From an uncultured Myxococcales bacterium (GTDB lineage Bacteria > Myxococcota_A > UBA9042 > DTJE01), in NCBI GenBank assembly GCA_937975765.1, contig CALJUR010000096.1, forward strand, positions 1 through 45,973: 45,973 nt of DNA, read 5' to 3'. Each line of letters starts with the position of its first letter. Within the stretch, counting starts at the first letter, position 1. The notes under the pieces were generated by a model that saw nothing but the letters and a program-made list of their open reading frames with translations, was not told where the DNA came from and did not search any database. Made by a program: the position numbers and the translations under genes. Shown here in pieces: positions 33,431 through 41,761 of this stretch.

Positions 33431-34335
33431 TCCTGGCGATCGGCAACCCGGTCTACGACGAACTGCACCTCCCCTCCGGTTCCCCCGAAGGCCGCTTCCT
33501 GTCCGGATGCTCGACCAACGCGGCCCTGGCCCTGGCCCGCCTGGGCACACCGGCTGCCGTGTGGGGCTGCGTGGGCCGCGACCGCGACCCGCAGTGCGCC
33601 CGCGACCTGTCCGACCGCCACGTGACGCCGATGCTGTCGGTCGGCGCCCAGACGGGCGGCTTCCGGCTGACCTACCCGGCCGACGGCTCCGAACGGACGC
33701 TGGAACTGCTGGGCCGTGCCGACCCGGTGCCCGCGCCCCCGGGCGACCTGCTGTCCGCGACCACCGCCGTCCTGGTGGGCCCGATCCTCTGCGAGGTCTC
33801 CGCGGACCTGGTGCGCCGCGTGCGCCAGGCGTCTGCGGCCCCTTTGTTCCTGGACCCCCAGGGCATGCTGCGCGCCTCGAATTCCCGGAGGATCGTCGGC
33901 CGCATCCAGGACGGCCTGCTGGACGTGCTGCCGCTGTGCGACGTGGTCAAGCCGAACGAGCACGAGGCGACGCTGCTGACCGGCATCGACGCCACCGCCC
34001 GCCCGATCGACGCCGTCCGGCGGCTGCACGCGATGGGCGTCCCGATCGCCGTCGTCACGCTGGCCGAGCGCGGCTCGGTGGTGTTCGACGGGCGGCGCCT
34101 GGCGCGCATCCCGCCCTTCGCGGTGGATGCCGTCGATCCCACCGGCGCCGGCGACACCTTCATGGCCGGCTTCATCCACGACTTCCTGCAGTCCCGCGAC
34201 CCCGTCCGCGCCTGCCTGTTCGGATCCGCGGTCGCCTCGGTGATGGTCCAGAACATCGGCCCGGACTTCCCTTTGACCCCGGCCGAGGCGGCACGCCGGT
34301 TCGCGACCCTGCACGCCGAGGTCGCGGGGGCCTGA
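33427..34335 (+). CDS. PfkB-family carbohydrate kinase
   Basis: A 302-residue ribokinase-fold enzyme. It has the C-terminal signature VDAVDPTGAGDTFMAGF with the catalytic Asp, a VKPNEHEA block typical of the family, and an N-terminal GCSTNAALALARLG where most members have GGxxxN. Substrate is a sugar or polyol. Coupling to the CDP-alcohol transferase by a four-base overlap suggests that it makes the phosphorylated head-group precursor. A polyol such as inositol would fit, since PfkB-type inositol kinases exist in archaea. That is inference. Confidence 0.9.
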   Translation: MILAIGNPVYDELHLPSGSPEGRFLSGCSTNAALALARLGTPAAVWGCVGRDRDPQCARDLSDRHVTPMLSVGAQTGGFRLTYPADGSERTLELLGRADPVPAPPGDLLSATTAVLVGPILCEVSADLVRRVRQASAAPLFLDPQGMLRASNSRRIVGRIQDGLLDVLPLCDVVKPNEHEATLLTGIDATARPIDAVRRLHAMGVPIAVVTLAERGSVVFDGRRLARIPPFAVDAVDPTGAGDTFMAGFIHDFLQSRDPVRACLFGSAVASVMVQNIGPDFPLTPAEAARRFATLHAEVAGA

Positions 34336-34349
34336 CGCCCTTTCCTCCG

Positions 34350-35900
34350 CTACATGTCCGGGGTGATCAGCCCGAAGTACCGGCCGAACCAGTACGCCAG
34401 AAGGAAGTCCTCGGTCGAGTCCACCAGCGTCGGGGTCTCGGCCTCCTCCTCCATCTCGTAGGGGTTCCGGAACCACAAGAAGTTGTCCATGGCGGTCTCG
34501 TCGATCGGGATCACGACGTCCGTCATCGGGTCGCCGCCACGTTCCTTGCAGACCTCCGGGTACCGCTGCATCGAGTCCGTGAAGTGGTGGTGCTTGGATT
34601 CCGGGAACTCCTTCAACACGCACAGCGCCTCGGTGGCGGCCTGCGCCGGCCACGGGTCGCCCGGGTCCCGGTTCACCAGGTAGAAGAAGGTCCACAGGGT
34701 GTTCTGCTGCACCCGCATCGGTCGCGGGTCGTCCGCATCCCACAACCGTTCGCGCAGGGCCTTCCGGTACGTCGCGCGCAACCCCGGGTCGTCCTCCATC
34801 CGCAGCAGCGCCCACATCGACAACTGGGCCATCCCGTGGTTGTTCCAGTTCGTCATGCAGTCCAGGTCCAGCCCGACGTTGTCCAGGTAGTCCGTGTAGG
34901 GCCGGGGGTCGTCGGCCTCGGCCTCGATGCAAGGGTTCGCACCGTTCTTCTGCAGCAGGCAGCCCTCGTAGTAGTCCCGGTACTTCTGCCCGCCCACCTC
35001 GGCCGCCAGCCGCATCCACGACAGCGCCAGGATCGCGTTGAACCCCGGGAAGTCGTCCAGGCCCAGCGCGTTCAGGTGCCCGTAAGTCGTCACCTGCCCA
35101 TCGATGTCGGTCAGTTGCAGCGAATTCCCGACCAGGTGGTCGCCGACCGCCGTCACGATCTCTTCCACCATCCTCCGGACTTCCGGGTCGTCCACCACCT
35201 CCCATGCCGTCGCCATCGACAGCACGTGCCCCGTGTACTCGTCCTTGCTGGCGTCGGTCTTGAACCACAGTCCCTGGTAGTCCCCCTCCGTCACCTCGAC
35301 GAACTTCTTGCAGTGGCGAACGGACAGGTCGCAGTCCGGGTACCACGCGGCCAACTGGTCCGCGGTCGGGAAGCCCGGCAGGGCCGGGTTGACGTAGACG
35401 CGCGTGAACAGCCCCCGCACCCCGGTGATGTGCACCAGGTCCCATTCGCCCCGGATCACGCGCCGCAGGTTCTGCAGGGCCTCCTCCTCGCGCGTCACCG
35501 CGTACCGGAAGGCCTGCGACGCCGCATACACGCCCGTCCACATGCCGACGTTGTCGCTCATCTGGACGCGGTCCCAGGTCTGGAGGTCTTCCTTCAGCAC
35601 CGCGCCGTAGTACAGGTCCTGGCCCGCCGGCAGGTGCCATGCACGCGACTGCGCGTCGAATCTCGCGGCCTTCTGCGCCAGCGTCATCGCGGTGCCGGCC
35701 ACGTCGGGGCAGGAAAGGGCCTCGACGGCATGCGCGTCCTGCGGCCCGGTTTCCGCCGCGACCTCGACCGCGTCCGCGTCGCCCCCCGGCCCCCCGTCGC
35801 GCCCCGCATCCGCGTCGTCCCTGCCGCCGCCGCCCCCGCACGCCATCGCCCAGCAGAAGGCCAGCAGGCACGTGGTCCCTGTGCGGTCCACCCTCTTCAT
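34350..35900 (-). CDS. Large lipoprotein, likely alpha-helical
   Basis: A 516-residue envelope protein. A short signal ends in LAFCWAMAC with Cys21 followed by five Gly; the lipobox is imperfect. A ~45-residue Asp/Gly/Ala linker leads to a helical domain rich in Trp and Tyr (for example ASQAFRYAVTREEEALQNL and TNWNNHGMAQLSMWALLRM). The spacing of helices recalls alpha/alpha-barrel folds of sugar-active or processive proteins. Cys residues are scattered, as in secreted disulfide proteins. No catalytic pair was identified. TAGAAT at 35939-35944 (minus strand) is a possible -10 about 39 bases upstream. It lies downstream of the FadR-like regulator and ends 14 bases from the convergent kinase gene. 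Confidence 0.75.
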   Translation of the reverse strand: MKRVDRTGTTCLLAFCWAMACGGGGGRDDADAGRDGGPGGDADAVEVAAETGPQDAHAVEALSCPDVAGTAMTLAQKAARFDAQSRAWHLPAGQDLYYGAVLKEDLQTWDRVQMSDNVGMWTGVYAASQAFRYAVTREEEALQNLRRVIRGEWDLVHITGVRGLFTRVYVNPALPGFPTADQLAAWYPDCDLSVRHCKKFVEVTEGDYQGLWFKTDASKDEYTGHVLSMATAWEVVDDPEVRRMVEEIVTAVGDHLVGNSLQLTDIDGQVTTYGHLNALGLDDFPGFNAILALSWMRLAAEVGGQKYRDYYEGCLLQKNGANPCIEAEADDPRPYTDYLDNVGLDLDCMTNWNNHGMAQLSMWALLRMEDDPGLRATYRKALRERLWDADDPRPMRVQQNTLWTFFYLVNRDPGDPWPAQAATEALCVLKEFPESKHHHFTDSMQRYPEVCKERGGDPMTDVVIPIDETAMDNFLWFRNPYEMEEEAETPTLVDSTEDFLLAYWFGRYFGLITPDM

Positions 35901-35997
35901 GGTCCTCTCTCGTCCCGTGGGCACGCAGCGTTGCGACGATTCTACCGGATTCCGGGGATTTCGAGGGGATCGGTTCGGGATGCGGCCCCGCGAAGGG

Positions 35998-36768
35998 CTA
36001 GATGCTGTCCAGCAGCGTCTGCCGGGCCGCCGCGACGGACTCGTTCTGGAACCTCCGGTACATCGTCTCGACGTCCTCCCGCCGGATGCCGCCGGCCAGG
36101 AACTGCCGGATCCACTCGAGGTGCTTCTCGAGGTTCTCGCGGACATCCAGCGTGTCCACGATCCGCCGGTTCAGTTCCTTCCGCAAAGGACGCGTCGAGT
36201 TGTAGATCATCTTGAGGACCAGGTTCCCGGTGATGTCCGCCAGGATGTCCTCGGTCAGGGTGCGCAACTCGGCCAGCGTGTCCGGATCGTCCAGGTGCTG
36301 CAACTGGCTGCGGTAGACCTTCAGCATCTCCTCGATCTGCAACGGGGTCGCCCGTTGGGACGCGATGCCCACCATGCCCGGCGCCAGCAGCGTCATGAAC
36401 TCCATCAACTGCAGCAGGATGCGGGACTTCGCGGACTCGTCCTGGGGCGCATCGATCGAGAAGACCGCCCGCAGGAAGGACAGCCCGGCCTCCTCCCGGT
36501 AGTCCTTGATCACCACGCACGATCCCTGGACCATCGACACCAGTTTCATCTGGTTCAGGCGCTCCAGGGCGATCCGCAGCGAGGTGCGGTCGACGTCCAT
36601 CTGCACCGACAGGTCGCGCAGCGGCGGCAGACGGTCCCCGGGTTTCAGGTCACCCGAGAAGATCCTCTGCAGCAGCCGGTCGACGATGCGGTCGGGTACC
36701 TTGGACGCGGGCTTCCCCTGCTCCCCGAGAGCGGGGACGTATCCGGAGTTCATCTGCAGCGATGCCAT
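35998..36768 (-). CDS. GntR/FadR-family transcriptional regulator
   Basis: A 256-residue regulator. The N-terminal winged helix is typical of GntR proteins: IVDRLLQRIFSGDLKPGDRLPPLRDLSVQMDV and then SLRIALERLNQMKLVSMVQG. The C-terminal half is all helical, as in the FCD/FadR effector-binding domains, which often bind acyl-CoA or small organic acids. It lies 48 bases downstream of the arylsulfotransferase-like gene and 97 bases upstream of a lipoprotein gene, all on one strand, so those neighbours are its most likely targets. Imperfect dyads upstream of the sulfotransferase-like gene (38543-38572) are candidate operators. Confidence 0.9.
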   Translation of the reverse strand: MASLQMNSGYVPALGEQGKPASKVPDRIVDRLLQRIFSGDLKPGDRLPPLRDLSVQMDVDRTSLRIALERLNQMKLVSMVQGSCVVIKDYREEAGLSFLRAVFSIDAPQDESAKSRILLQLMEFMTLLAPGMVGIASQRATPLQIEEMLKVYRSQLQHLDDPDTLAELRTLTEDILADITGNLVLKMIYNSTRPLRKELNRRIVDTLDVRENLEKHLEWIRQFLAGGIRREDVETMYRRFQNESVAAARQTLLDSI

Positions 36769-36816
36769 GGCGTCTATCCTGCCTGGAACGACGTCGAAAC
36801 GCCAAGCCGGCGCACC

Positions 36817-38472
36817 CTACGGCAGCCGGATCCCCTCGATCATCGGCCCCGGGGTCAGGTCGCGACCCGCCAGCGCGGGATGTTCCGGGGCGTACTTGCG
36901 GATCTTGAACACGTGGTTTTTCGATCCACCCAGCCCGGCCGGCAGCGCGTCCCCCTGGTTCAGGGTGCCGCCCATCCAGATCGGGTTGACATATTCCCAC
37001 ACGCGCTGGCCATCCGCGGTCACCTCGAAGAAGGTCCCGCGGGGCCCGTCGCAGACCAGCGTGTTCCCGTTCGGCAGCCGCTGCGCGCCCGAGATGAAGT
37101 ACGAGTAGAAGTCCGTCGGGTTCGCCTCCTCGTACTTCCAGGACTTGTCCTTCGGGCCCCACGCCTTGCCCTTCTCCTCGGGATAGAAGCCGTCACCTGC
37201 CCCGGGGGGCTGGATCTCGTCGATGGTCGAGTACTCCTGCTCCGGGCGCGTCTCGCCGTTGTTGAAGATCAGGAAGTTCCCGGCACCGGGGCTGCCCTTC
37301 GCGATCCACTGCGCGTCGTGCTGGTGGAACAACTGCTGGTCCTTCGCGTTCCCGGCGCGGTAGGCCTGCGGGTTGCCCCAGCGGTACAGGATGTCGCCTC
37401 CCTTTCCGTAGCGCCCTCCGGTGTGCCCGGCGGCCTCTTCCGTCGTCGTGGAGTGGTCGATCACGAAGATCTCGTTGCTGCGCAGGGCGCCGAGGACGAT
37501 CTGGTCCAGTTCCGCGTTGTAGTCGATCGAGTTCACGTGCAGCCAGTCCAGGTCGCCCGCCGCCGGCATCCCGTGGCCGGGGAAGTTCACGTCCATCCGT
37601 TCGGGATGCTCTCCGACATCCCCGTAGTTCGCCTTCTTCCTGTCGAAGTCCTGGACCAGGTGGTCCCAGATGTCCCAGGACCAAACGACCTTGCCGCCGT
37701 TCAGGCCGTCGGGCTGGATCTCGACCACCGATTCCGACAGGACGTCGCCTTCCAGGACCAGGTCCGGGTCGCGCCCGGCCGCGACGGCGTCCTCCATCGA
37801 CTTCCGGACCCAGACGATCAGCAGGACGTTTCCGTTGGGCAGCGGGGCGATGTCGTGGTGCGGGATGAAGTTCTCGCCCCGGTACTCGAAGTCCCACAAC
37901 AGGGTGCCGTCCCACGCGATCTTCTGGACCTTCCCGGCGCCGCCTCCCATGAACAGGGGGCTCTCCTCGACCAGCCCGCCACGCAGGATGCTGCCGTCGT
38001 CCAGCAGGTGGACCATGCTGCCCATGTCGCAATCCGCGGGCCACGAGTGGACGACCCGGCCGCAAAGGTCCAGCAGGAACGTCGTCCGGGAGAAGATCGG
38101 GTTGAACAGGGTGTACCCCGCGTACGCCCCGGGCTGGCACAACAGGTTCCCGACGGTCCGGCCGTCCTCGACCTCGCAGCACTCGGGGACGGTGACCGCT
38201 CCCGGGGTCTCGTCGGCCGTCGTAGAATCCTCCCCGACCTCGCCCACGGCTTCCCCCGGGGTCTCGGGCAGCACGTCGTCCGGGCCTCCGGGTTCGCCGG
38301 GAAGATCGGCCGTGACGGCATCCGGATCACCGCCCGCGTCCGTCGCTCCGCATCCGGACAGCAGGAATCCGGCCGCGATGGCCAGCAGCCAGGGAGCGAT
38401 GGCCAGTCCCTCCCTGCCGGGCGACACGAACCGGACATTCCCTTCACGGCATCCGATCTCGCGAGTCCTCAT
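36817..38472 (-). CDS. Arylsulfotransferase (ASST)-like lipoprotein
   Basis: A 551-residue lipoprotein (LLAIAAGFLLSGC, acylated Cys41) with an acidic linker (~45-90). A beta-propeller domain follows, with the bacterial arylsulfotransferase pattern: HHDIAPLPNGNVLLIV, HVNSIDYNAELDQIV and FHQHDAQWIAKG hold the His residues expected at the active site. PAPS-independent sulfotransferases of this type move sulfate between phenolic compounds in the periplasm. The N-terminal CCEVEDG and LLCQPGAYAGY Cys may form disulfides. Start: ATG 38472 with GGAGG six bases upstream. It has its own promoter candidate and precedes the FadR-like regulator gene. The donor and acceptor are unknown. Confidence 0.85.
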   Translation of the reverse strand: MRTREIGCREGNVRFVSPGREGLAIAPWLLAIAAGFLLSGCGATDAGGDPDAVTADLPGEPGGPDDVLPETPGEAVGEVGEDSTTADETPGAVTVPECCEVEDGRTVGNLLCQPGAYAGYTLFNPIFSRTTFLLDLCGRVVHSWPADCDMGSMVHLLDDGSILRGGLVEESPLFMGGGAGKVQKIAWDGTLLWDFEYRGENFIPHHDIAPLPNGNVLLIVWVRKSMEDAVAAGRDPDLVLEGDVLSESVVEIQPDGLNGGKVVWSWDIWDHLVQDFDRKKANYGDVGEHPERMDVNFPGHGMPAAGDLDWLHVNSIDYNAELDQIVLGALRSNEIFVIDHSTTTEEAAGHTGGRYGKGGDILYRWGNPQAYRAGNAKDQQLFHQHDAQWIAKGSPGAGNFLIFNNGETRPEQEYSTIDEIQPPGAGDGFYPEEKGKAWGPKDKSWKYEEANPTDFYSYFISGAQRLPNGNTLVCDGPRGTFFEVTADGQRVWEYVNPIWMGGTLNQGDALPAGLGGSKNHVFKIRKYAPEHPALAGRDLTPGPMIEGIRLP

Positions 38473-38524
38473 GGCGGACCTCCACACTTCCCCGTCGACC
38501 CGGAACGGACGGGTCGCAGTGTCA

Positions 38525-38552
38525 AGTATAACGGAATCCGTCTGGTTGATAA
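38525..38552 (-). promoter_or_regulatory. Promoter of the arylsulfotransferase-like gene
   Basis: Minus-strand TTATCA (38552-38547), 16-base spacer and TATACT (38530-38525), about 53 bases before the start, in an AT-rich patch of the 167-base gap. Confidence 0.45.
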
Positions 38553-38572
38553 GCCAATATCTGGTACCTGAT
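38543..38572. promoter_or_regulatory. Overlapping imperfect palindromes, possible operator
   Basis: TGGTTGATAAGCCA (38543-38556) overlaps the predicted -35, and ATCTGGTACCTGAT (38559-38572) is a 14-base dyad with one mismatched pair centred on GGTACC. Both lie in the most AT-rich spot of the contig and could bind the FadR-like regulator. Confidence 0.35.
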
Positions 38573-38639
38573 AATTTCCGTGGTGTTGCGCGCCGCCAGT
38601 GCCCGGATTCCTTGGAGTTCGACGAATTCCTGGAGGTTT

Positions 38640-39884
38640 CTAGCGCGGTTCCGGGCCGGGTCCCGGCCCCTTTGACCACGTGACCGACCCGTCGGACCCC
38701 TGGCGCAGCGTCACGGACCCTTCCCGGCCGCCCGCGAGGTCCGGGTCCGCGGTTCGCAGTGCCGGGAAGTCGGTCTTCGCCAGGAAGGCGTCCAGGAGTT
38801 CCAGGGCGGGTGGCAGGCGCGGGTCCAGGGGTCCGGGGGCCACCAGGGCCTCGACCAGGGCCCGGCGCGCGGCCCGGGCGGCGGTCTCGATGCACCGTCC
38901 TGCCAGGTCCAGTTCCAGGGCCCCGGGTGACGGCACCAGTCCACCAAGGTTCGCGGGGATCGGCCGGGCGCGGTAGAAAGGCTCGCCCGGACCGGGAATG
39001 GCCTCGACGTAGCCGGCGGACAGCAGCGGGGCCAGGTGCTTCCCCACCTCGACCGGGTGGAGGCCCAGTCCCGCGGCGACGTCCGGGGCGGTGCAGGGGC
39101 GCCGGCGAAGCAGTTCCACCACGTCCGCATCGATCGAGGCGCCCGGGGTGCCGGGCCGGAAGGGCGCGGGGGGCACGATGATCTCGGCGTCCGGCCCCAG
39201 CAGCGGCAGCAGTTCCTCGAGGACCGCATCCTCCACCCGCAACGTTCCCGGATCGGCGGGCGGACGCACCACCGTGTTGACCTGGATGCGGTCCGGTGCG
39301 ACGCGCCGCGCGATGCGCGCGATGGCCTGGACGGCCTCGGGCGTGTCGTTGACCCCCCGGACCAGCATCACCTCCAGCCACAGACGGCCCCGGAAGGAGC
39401 GGCGGAAGGACACCAGTCCCTCGGTCACCGCCTCGAAGGACAGGTCCGGGTGGGGGCGGTTCAGGGCCTGGAACGTGGACGGGTCGCCGCCATCCAGGGA
39501 GGGAACGACGAGATCGGCGGTCGCCAGGTCGGCCTGCACGCCGGGATCCCCCAGCAGGCCGCCATGGGTCAGCACCGCCACGGGGACGTCCGACCGTTCC
39601 CGGATTCCCCGAAGCACGCGTCCCAGTCCCGAATGCAGTGTGGGTTCGCCCGACCCGCTGAGGGTGATCCAGTCGGGTTGGGCCCCCTCGGCCAGCCGGG
39701 CGGCGACCTCCGCCAGCACGGCATCGACGTCCACCCATTCCCGGCGCTGGACGGTCTGGCAGGTGGTCCGTCCCAGTTGGCAGAAGACGCAGTCATAGCA
39801 GCAGGTCTTGAAGGGCACCAGGTCGACGCCCAGGGAACGACCCAGGCGGCGGGAGGGGACGGGGCCGAAGACATGGCGGTGCAT
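38640..39884 (-). CDS. Radical SAM protein with C-terminal winged helix
   Basis: A 414-residue radical SAM enzyme. The [4Fe-4S] Cys triad is in KTCCYDCVFCQLG near residues 28-35 (C-x3-C-x2-C). SGSGEPTLHSGLG matches the SAM-binding GGEP region, and VMLVRGVNDT is a typical later strand. From ~250 on is a winged-helix-like domain. The N-terminus HVFGPVPSRRLGRSLGVDL belongs to a common family of unknown reaction related to COG0731. No SPASM or anSME-type Cys cluster is visible. It is the last gene of the envelope-thiol operon, 15 bases after the DsbA-like gene. Confidence 0.88.
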   Translation of the reverse strand: MHRHVFGPVPSRRLGRSLGVDLVPFKTCCYDCVFCQLGRTTCQTVQRREWVDVDAVLAEVAARLAEGAQPDWITLSGSGEPTLHSGLGRVLRGIRERSDVPVAVLTHGGLLGDPGVQADLATADLVVPSLDGGDPSTFQALNRPHPDLSFEAVTEGLVSFRRSFRGRLWLEVMLVRGVNDTPEAVQAIARIARRVAPDRIQVNTVVRPPADPGTLRVEDAVLEELLPLLGPDAEIIVPPAPFRPGTPGASIDADVVELLRRRPCTAPDVAAGLGLHPVEVGKHLAPLLSAGYVEAIPGPGEPFYRARPIPANLGGLVPSPGALELDLAGRCIETAARAARRALVEALVAPGPLDPRLPPALELLDAFLAKTDFPALRTADPDLAGGREGSVTLRQGSDGSVTWSKGPGPGPEPR

Positions 39885-39899
39885 GATTCCTCCAGCCGC

Positions 39900-40760
39900 C
39901 TAGCGCACGGCCTCCTGTTCCTCCTCGAGGACGTCCAGGAGGGTCTCGAGGTCCAGGTCCCCGAGATACTTCCGTCCGTTGATGTACAGGGTGGGAGTGG
40001 CATCGACGCCGTTCTTCAGCCCTTCCTTCTTCCCCGCCACCAGCGTCTCCCGGGCCGGTGCACCCGACATCGCCGAGGCGAAGGCCGAGGGTTCCAGGCC
40101 GACCTCGGTGGCCCACCGTTCGGCGGCCTCGGGCGTGTAGGCATCGAAATGCCGGTACGCCAGCAGCAGGTACTCCCAGGCCTTCCCCAGCCCCGCTGCC
40201 GCCGCGACGGCCAGGTTCGCCTCGGTCGAGTGGGCGTGGGACTTGATGGGGAAGAGACGGACGGTCAGCGCGACCCTCCCGGCCAGGCGACCGCTGGTCA
40301 CCTCCCGGTAGAGGTCGGGAAGCAACTTCGAGCAGAAGGGACAACGGGCGCACAGGTAGGCCGCGACCTTGACCTTGGCGGCGTTGCAGCCTGCCAGGGG
40401 CCAGGAGCCGTTGTCGATGGCGTGCACGCGACCCGGGTGCATCATGGACAGGGCCCGCCGCTCCAGCGATCGCTCGATCGTCGTCCGATCCTGGCCCGAG
40501 GCCGCCCTGCGGCAGACGAACTCGGCCAACCGCCTCGCCAGCCGATTCGACGGATCGGCCTTCAGGCAGTCCGCGATGGGCTGGTCGCAGCCCTCGTAAG
40601 GCGGCTGGGACTCCAGCACCCCTCGAGCGACGTTCCGGGCCTCGCTGGACAGGGCGTCGCAGGAAGGCGTCTGGCCCGCGGCGGGGCGGGCGGCCAGGGT
40701 GGCGGAAAGGACGGTGGCCGCGGCCAGGGTGGCGGGGACGAACGCGCGTTGCAACCTCAT
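39900..40760 (-). CDS. Exported DsbA-like thioredoxin-fold protein
   Basis: A 286-residue protein with a signal peptide ending near residue 30 (AARPAAGQ). A ~100-residue Cys-containing N-terminal part precedes a DsbA-like domain with the redox motif CPFC in CARCPFCSKLLPDLY and the cis-Pro loop DATPTLYINGRKY. It should form or isomerise disulfides, or deliver electrons, in the periplasm. It overlaps the MauE-like gene by four bases, a pairing found in other systems where a membrane partner recycles the thiol protein. The numerous Cys-rich lipoproteins of this organism are obvious clients. Confidence 0.88.
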   Translation of the reverse strand: MRLQRAFVPATLAAATVLSATLAARPAAGQTPSCDALSSEARNVARGVLESQPPYEGCDQPIADCLKADPSNRLARRLAEFVCRRAASGQDRTTIERSLERRALSMMHPGRVHAIDNGSWPLAGCNAAKVKVAAYLCARCPFCSKLLPDLYREVTSGRLAGRVALTVRLFPIKSHAHSTEANLAVAAAAGLGKAWEYLLLAYRHFDAYTPEAAERWATEVGLEPSAFASAMSGAPARETLVAGKKEGLKNGVDATPTLYINGRKYLGDLDLETLLDVLEEEQEAVR

Positions 40761-41245
40761 CGTGACCTCCCGTGTTCCAGCAGCCGATCCAGGCCCAGCG
40801 GGCGCCGGTCCAGGAACATCACGTACAGGGCCAGGGCCAGCCAGGCGGCGTCCCGCAGCAGCGTCATCGCCGAGATGGGGTCTTCGGCCGCGCCGGTGGA
40901 GGCGAAACAGCCGCAGGACATGTCCAATCCCTTGGCCAGCGCGATCGAAAGGGCCGCCAGGAACATGACCATCATCCCGCCCACCAGCAGGGCGGCGGCC
41001 CGAACCCGGAACCCCAAGATCAGCATCGCCGCGGCCAGCAGTTCGATCCAGGGCAGGACGTGCGCCATGGCGTTGACCGACCACAGCGGCAGGATGCCGT
41101 AGGTCGCCACGTCCACCGCGAAGGCGGTCGGATCCGCGATCTTGTGGACGCAGGCCTCCAGGAAGACCCAGGCCAGGTACAGTCGCGCCGCCAGCGCCAG
41201 CCAGGCATGCCCCTTGAATCCCGCGAAGCGCGTCAGGGCGCTCAT
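40757..41245 (-). CDS. MauE/DoxX-like integral membrane protein
   Basis: A 162-residue four-helix membrane protein. ARLYLAWVFLEACVHKIADP at the first helix, an IELLAAAMLILG second segment and the short loop MSCGCF are the hallmarks of the MauE branch of the DoxX family. MauE is needed for disulfide-rich methylamine dehydrogenase, and relatives work with thioredoxin-like proteins. Here it is translationally coupled with a DsbA-like protein on one side and a rhodanese-like protein on the other, which supports a membrane disulfide relay. No vitamin K or DsbB-type gene is in the window. Confidence 0.88.
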   Translation of the reverse strand: MSALTRFAGFKGHAWLALAARLYLAWVFLEACVHKIADPTAFAVDVATYGILPLWSVNAMAHVLPWIELLAAAMLILGFRVRAAALLVGGMMVMFLAALSIALAKGLDMSCGCFASTGAAEDPISAMTLLRDAAWLALALYVMFLDRRPLGLDRLLEHGRSR

Positions 41246-41742
41246 GGCGACACCTCCCCCGCGTCCCGAGGCTGGCCGCGCAGGGCTGGAGCGCCGCCCT
41301 GCACGTAGTGCACGTTGCGGACCCCACGGCCCGACAACTCCCGGGCCAGTTCGCGACCGCAGTCCGGGTCCCCGCCGTCGCCGTAGACCACCACGGCCGA
41401 GGCCCCCGATCCGGCCACCTTCCGCACCGAGGCCTCCGGAACCGCCTCGATCCAGTCGAAGGGGATGCTCCACGCGCCCCTCAGGTGCCAGGCATCGAAG
41501 GCGGCCGCCTCCCGGGCGTCCACCCGCAGCGTTCGTTCGGCACTCACCAGGGGGTCGTCCGGGACCAGGGGCACGGCCTCGCCCAGGGGTTCCGGGCACG
41601 GGACGAACAGTTCGTAGGCCTCCTTCGCCACCCAGGGGAAGGGTTCGCCGCGCATCGCGTTGGCCGCCACCGCGGCCACCAGCGACAGCCCCGCCACCAC
41701 TCCCGCGTCCCGGAGGACGACGACCGCGTCACGAACGCTCAT
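41242..41742 (-). CDS. Membrane-anchored rhodanese-like protein lacking the usual Cys
   Basis: A 166-residue protein: one N-terminal hydrophobic helix (~12-30), then a rhodanese-like domain (LRVDAREAAAFDAWHLRGAWSIPF and VVVYGDGGDPDCGRELARELSGRG). In active rhodaneses the strand VVVYC carries the catalytic Cys; here that position is Gly (VVVYGDG), although a Cys lies a few residues on. It may be a non-catalytic scaffold or sensor, or use the displaced Cys. It overlaps the MauE-like gene by four bases and lies 19 bases downstream of the TPR/beta-barrel gene. Confidence 0.8.
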   Translation of the reverse strand: MSVRDAVVVLRDAGVVAGLSLVAAVAANAMRGEPFPWVAKEAYELFVPCPEPLGEAVPLVPDDPLVSAERTLRVDAREAAAFDAWHLRGAWSIPFDWIEAVPEASVRKVAGSGASAVVVYGDGGDPDCGRELARELSGRGVRNVHYVQGGAPALRGQPRDAGEVSP

Positions 41743-41761
41743 GTCCCCTCCGCAACCCGCG

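Noticed and set aside
38640..39884. The radical SAM protein as an anaerobic sulfatase-maturing enzyme
   Set aside because: No SPASM-type C-terminal Cys cluster is present; the N-terminal signature belongs to another radical SAM group, and no sulfatase is in the window.
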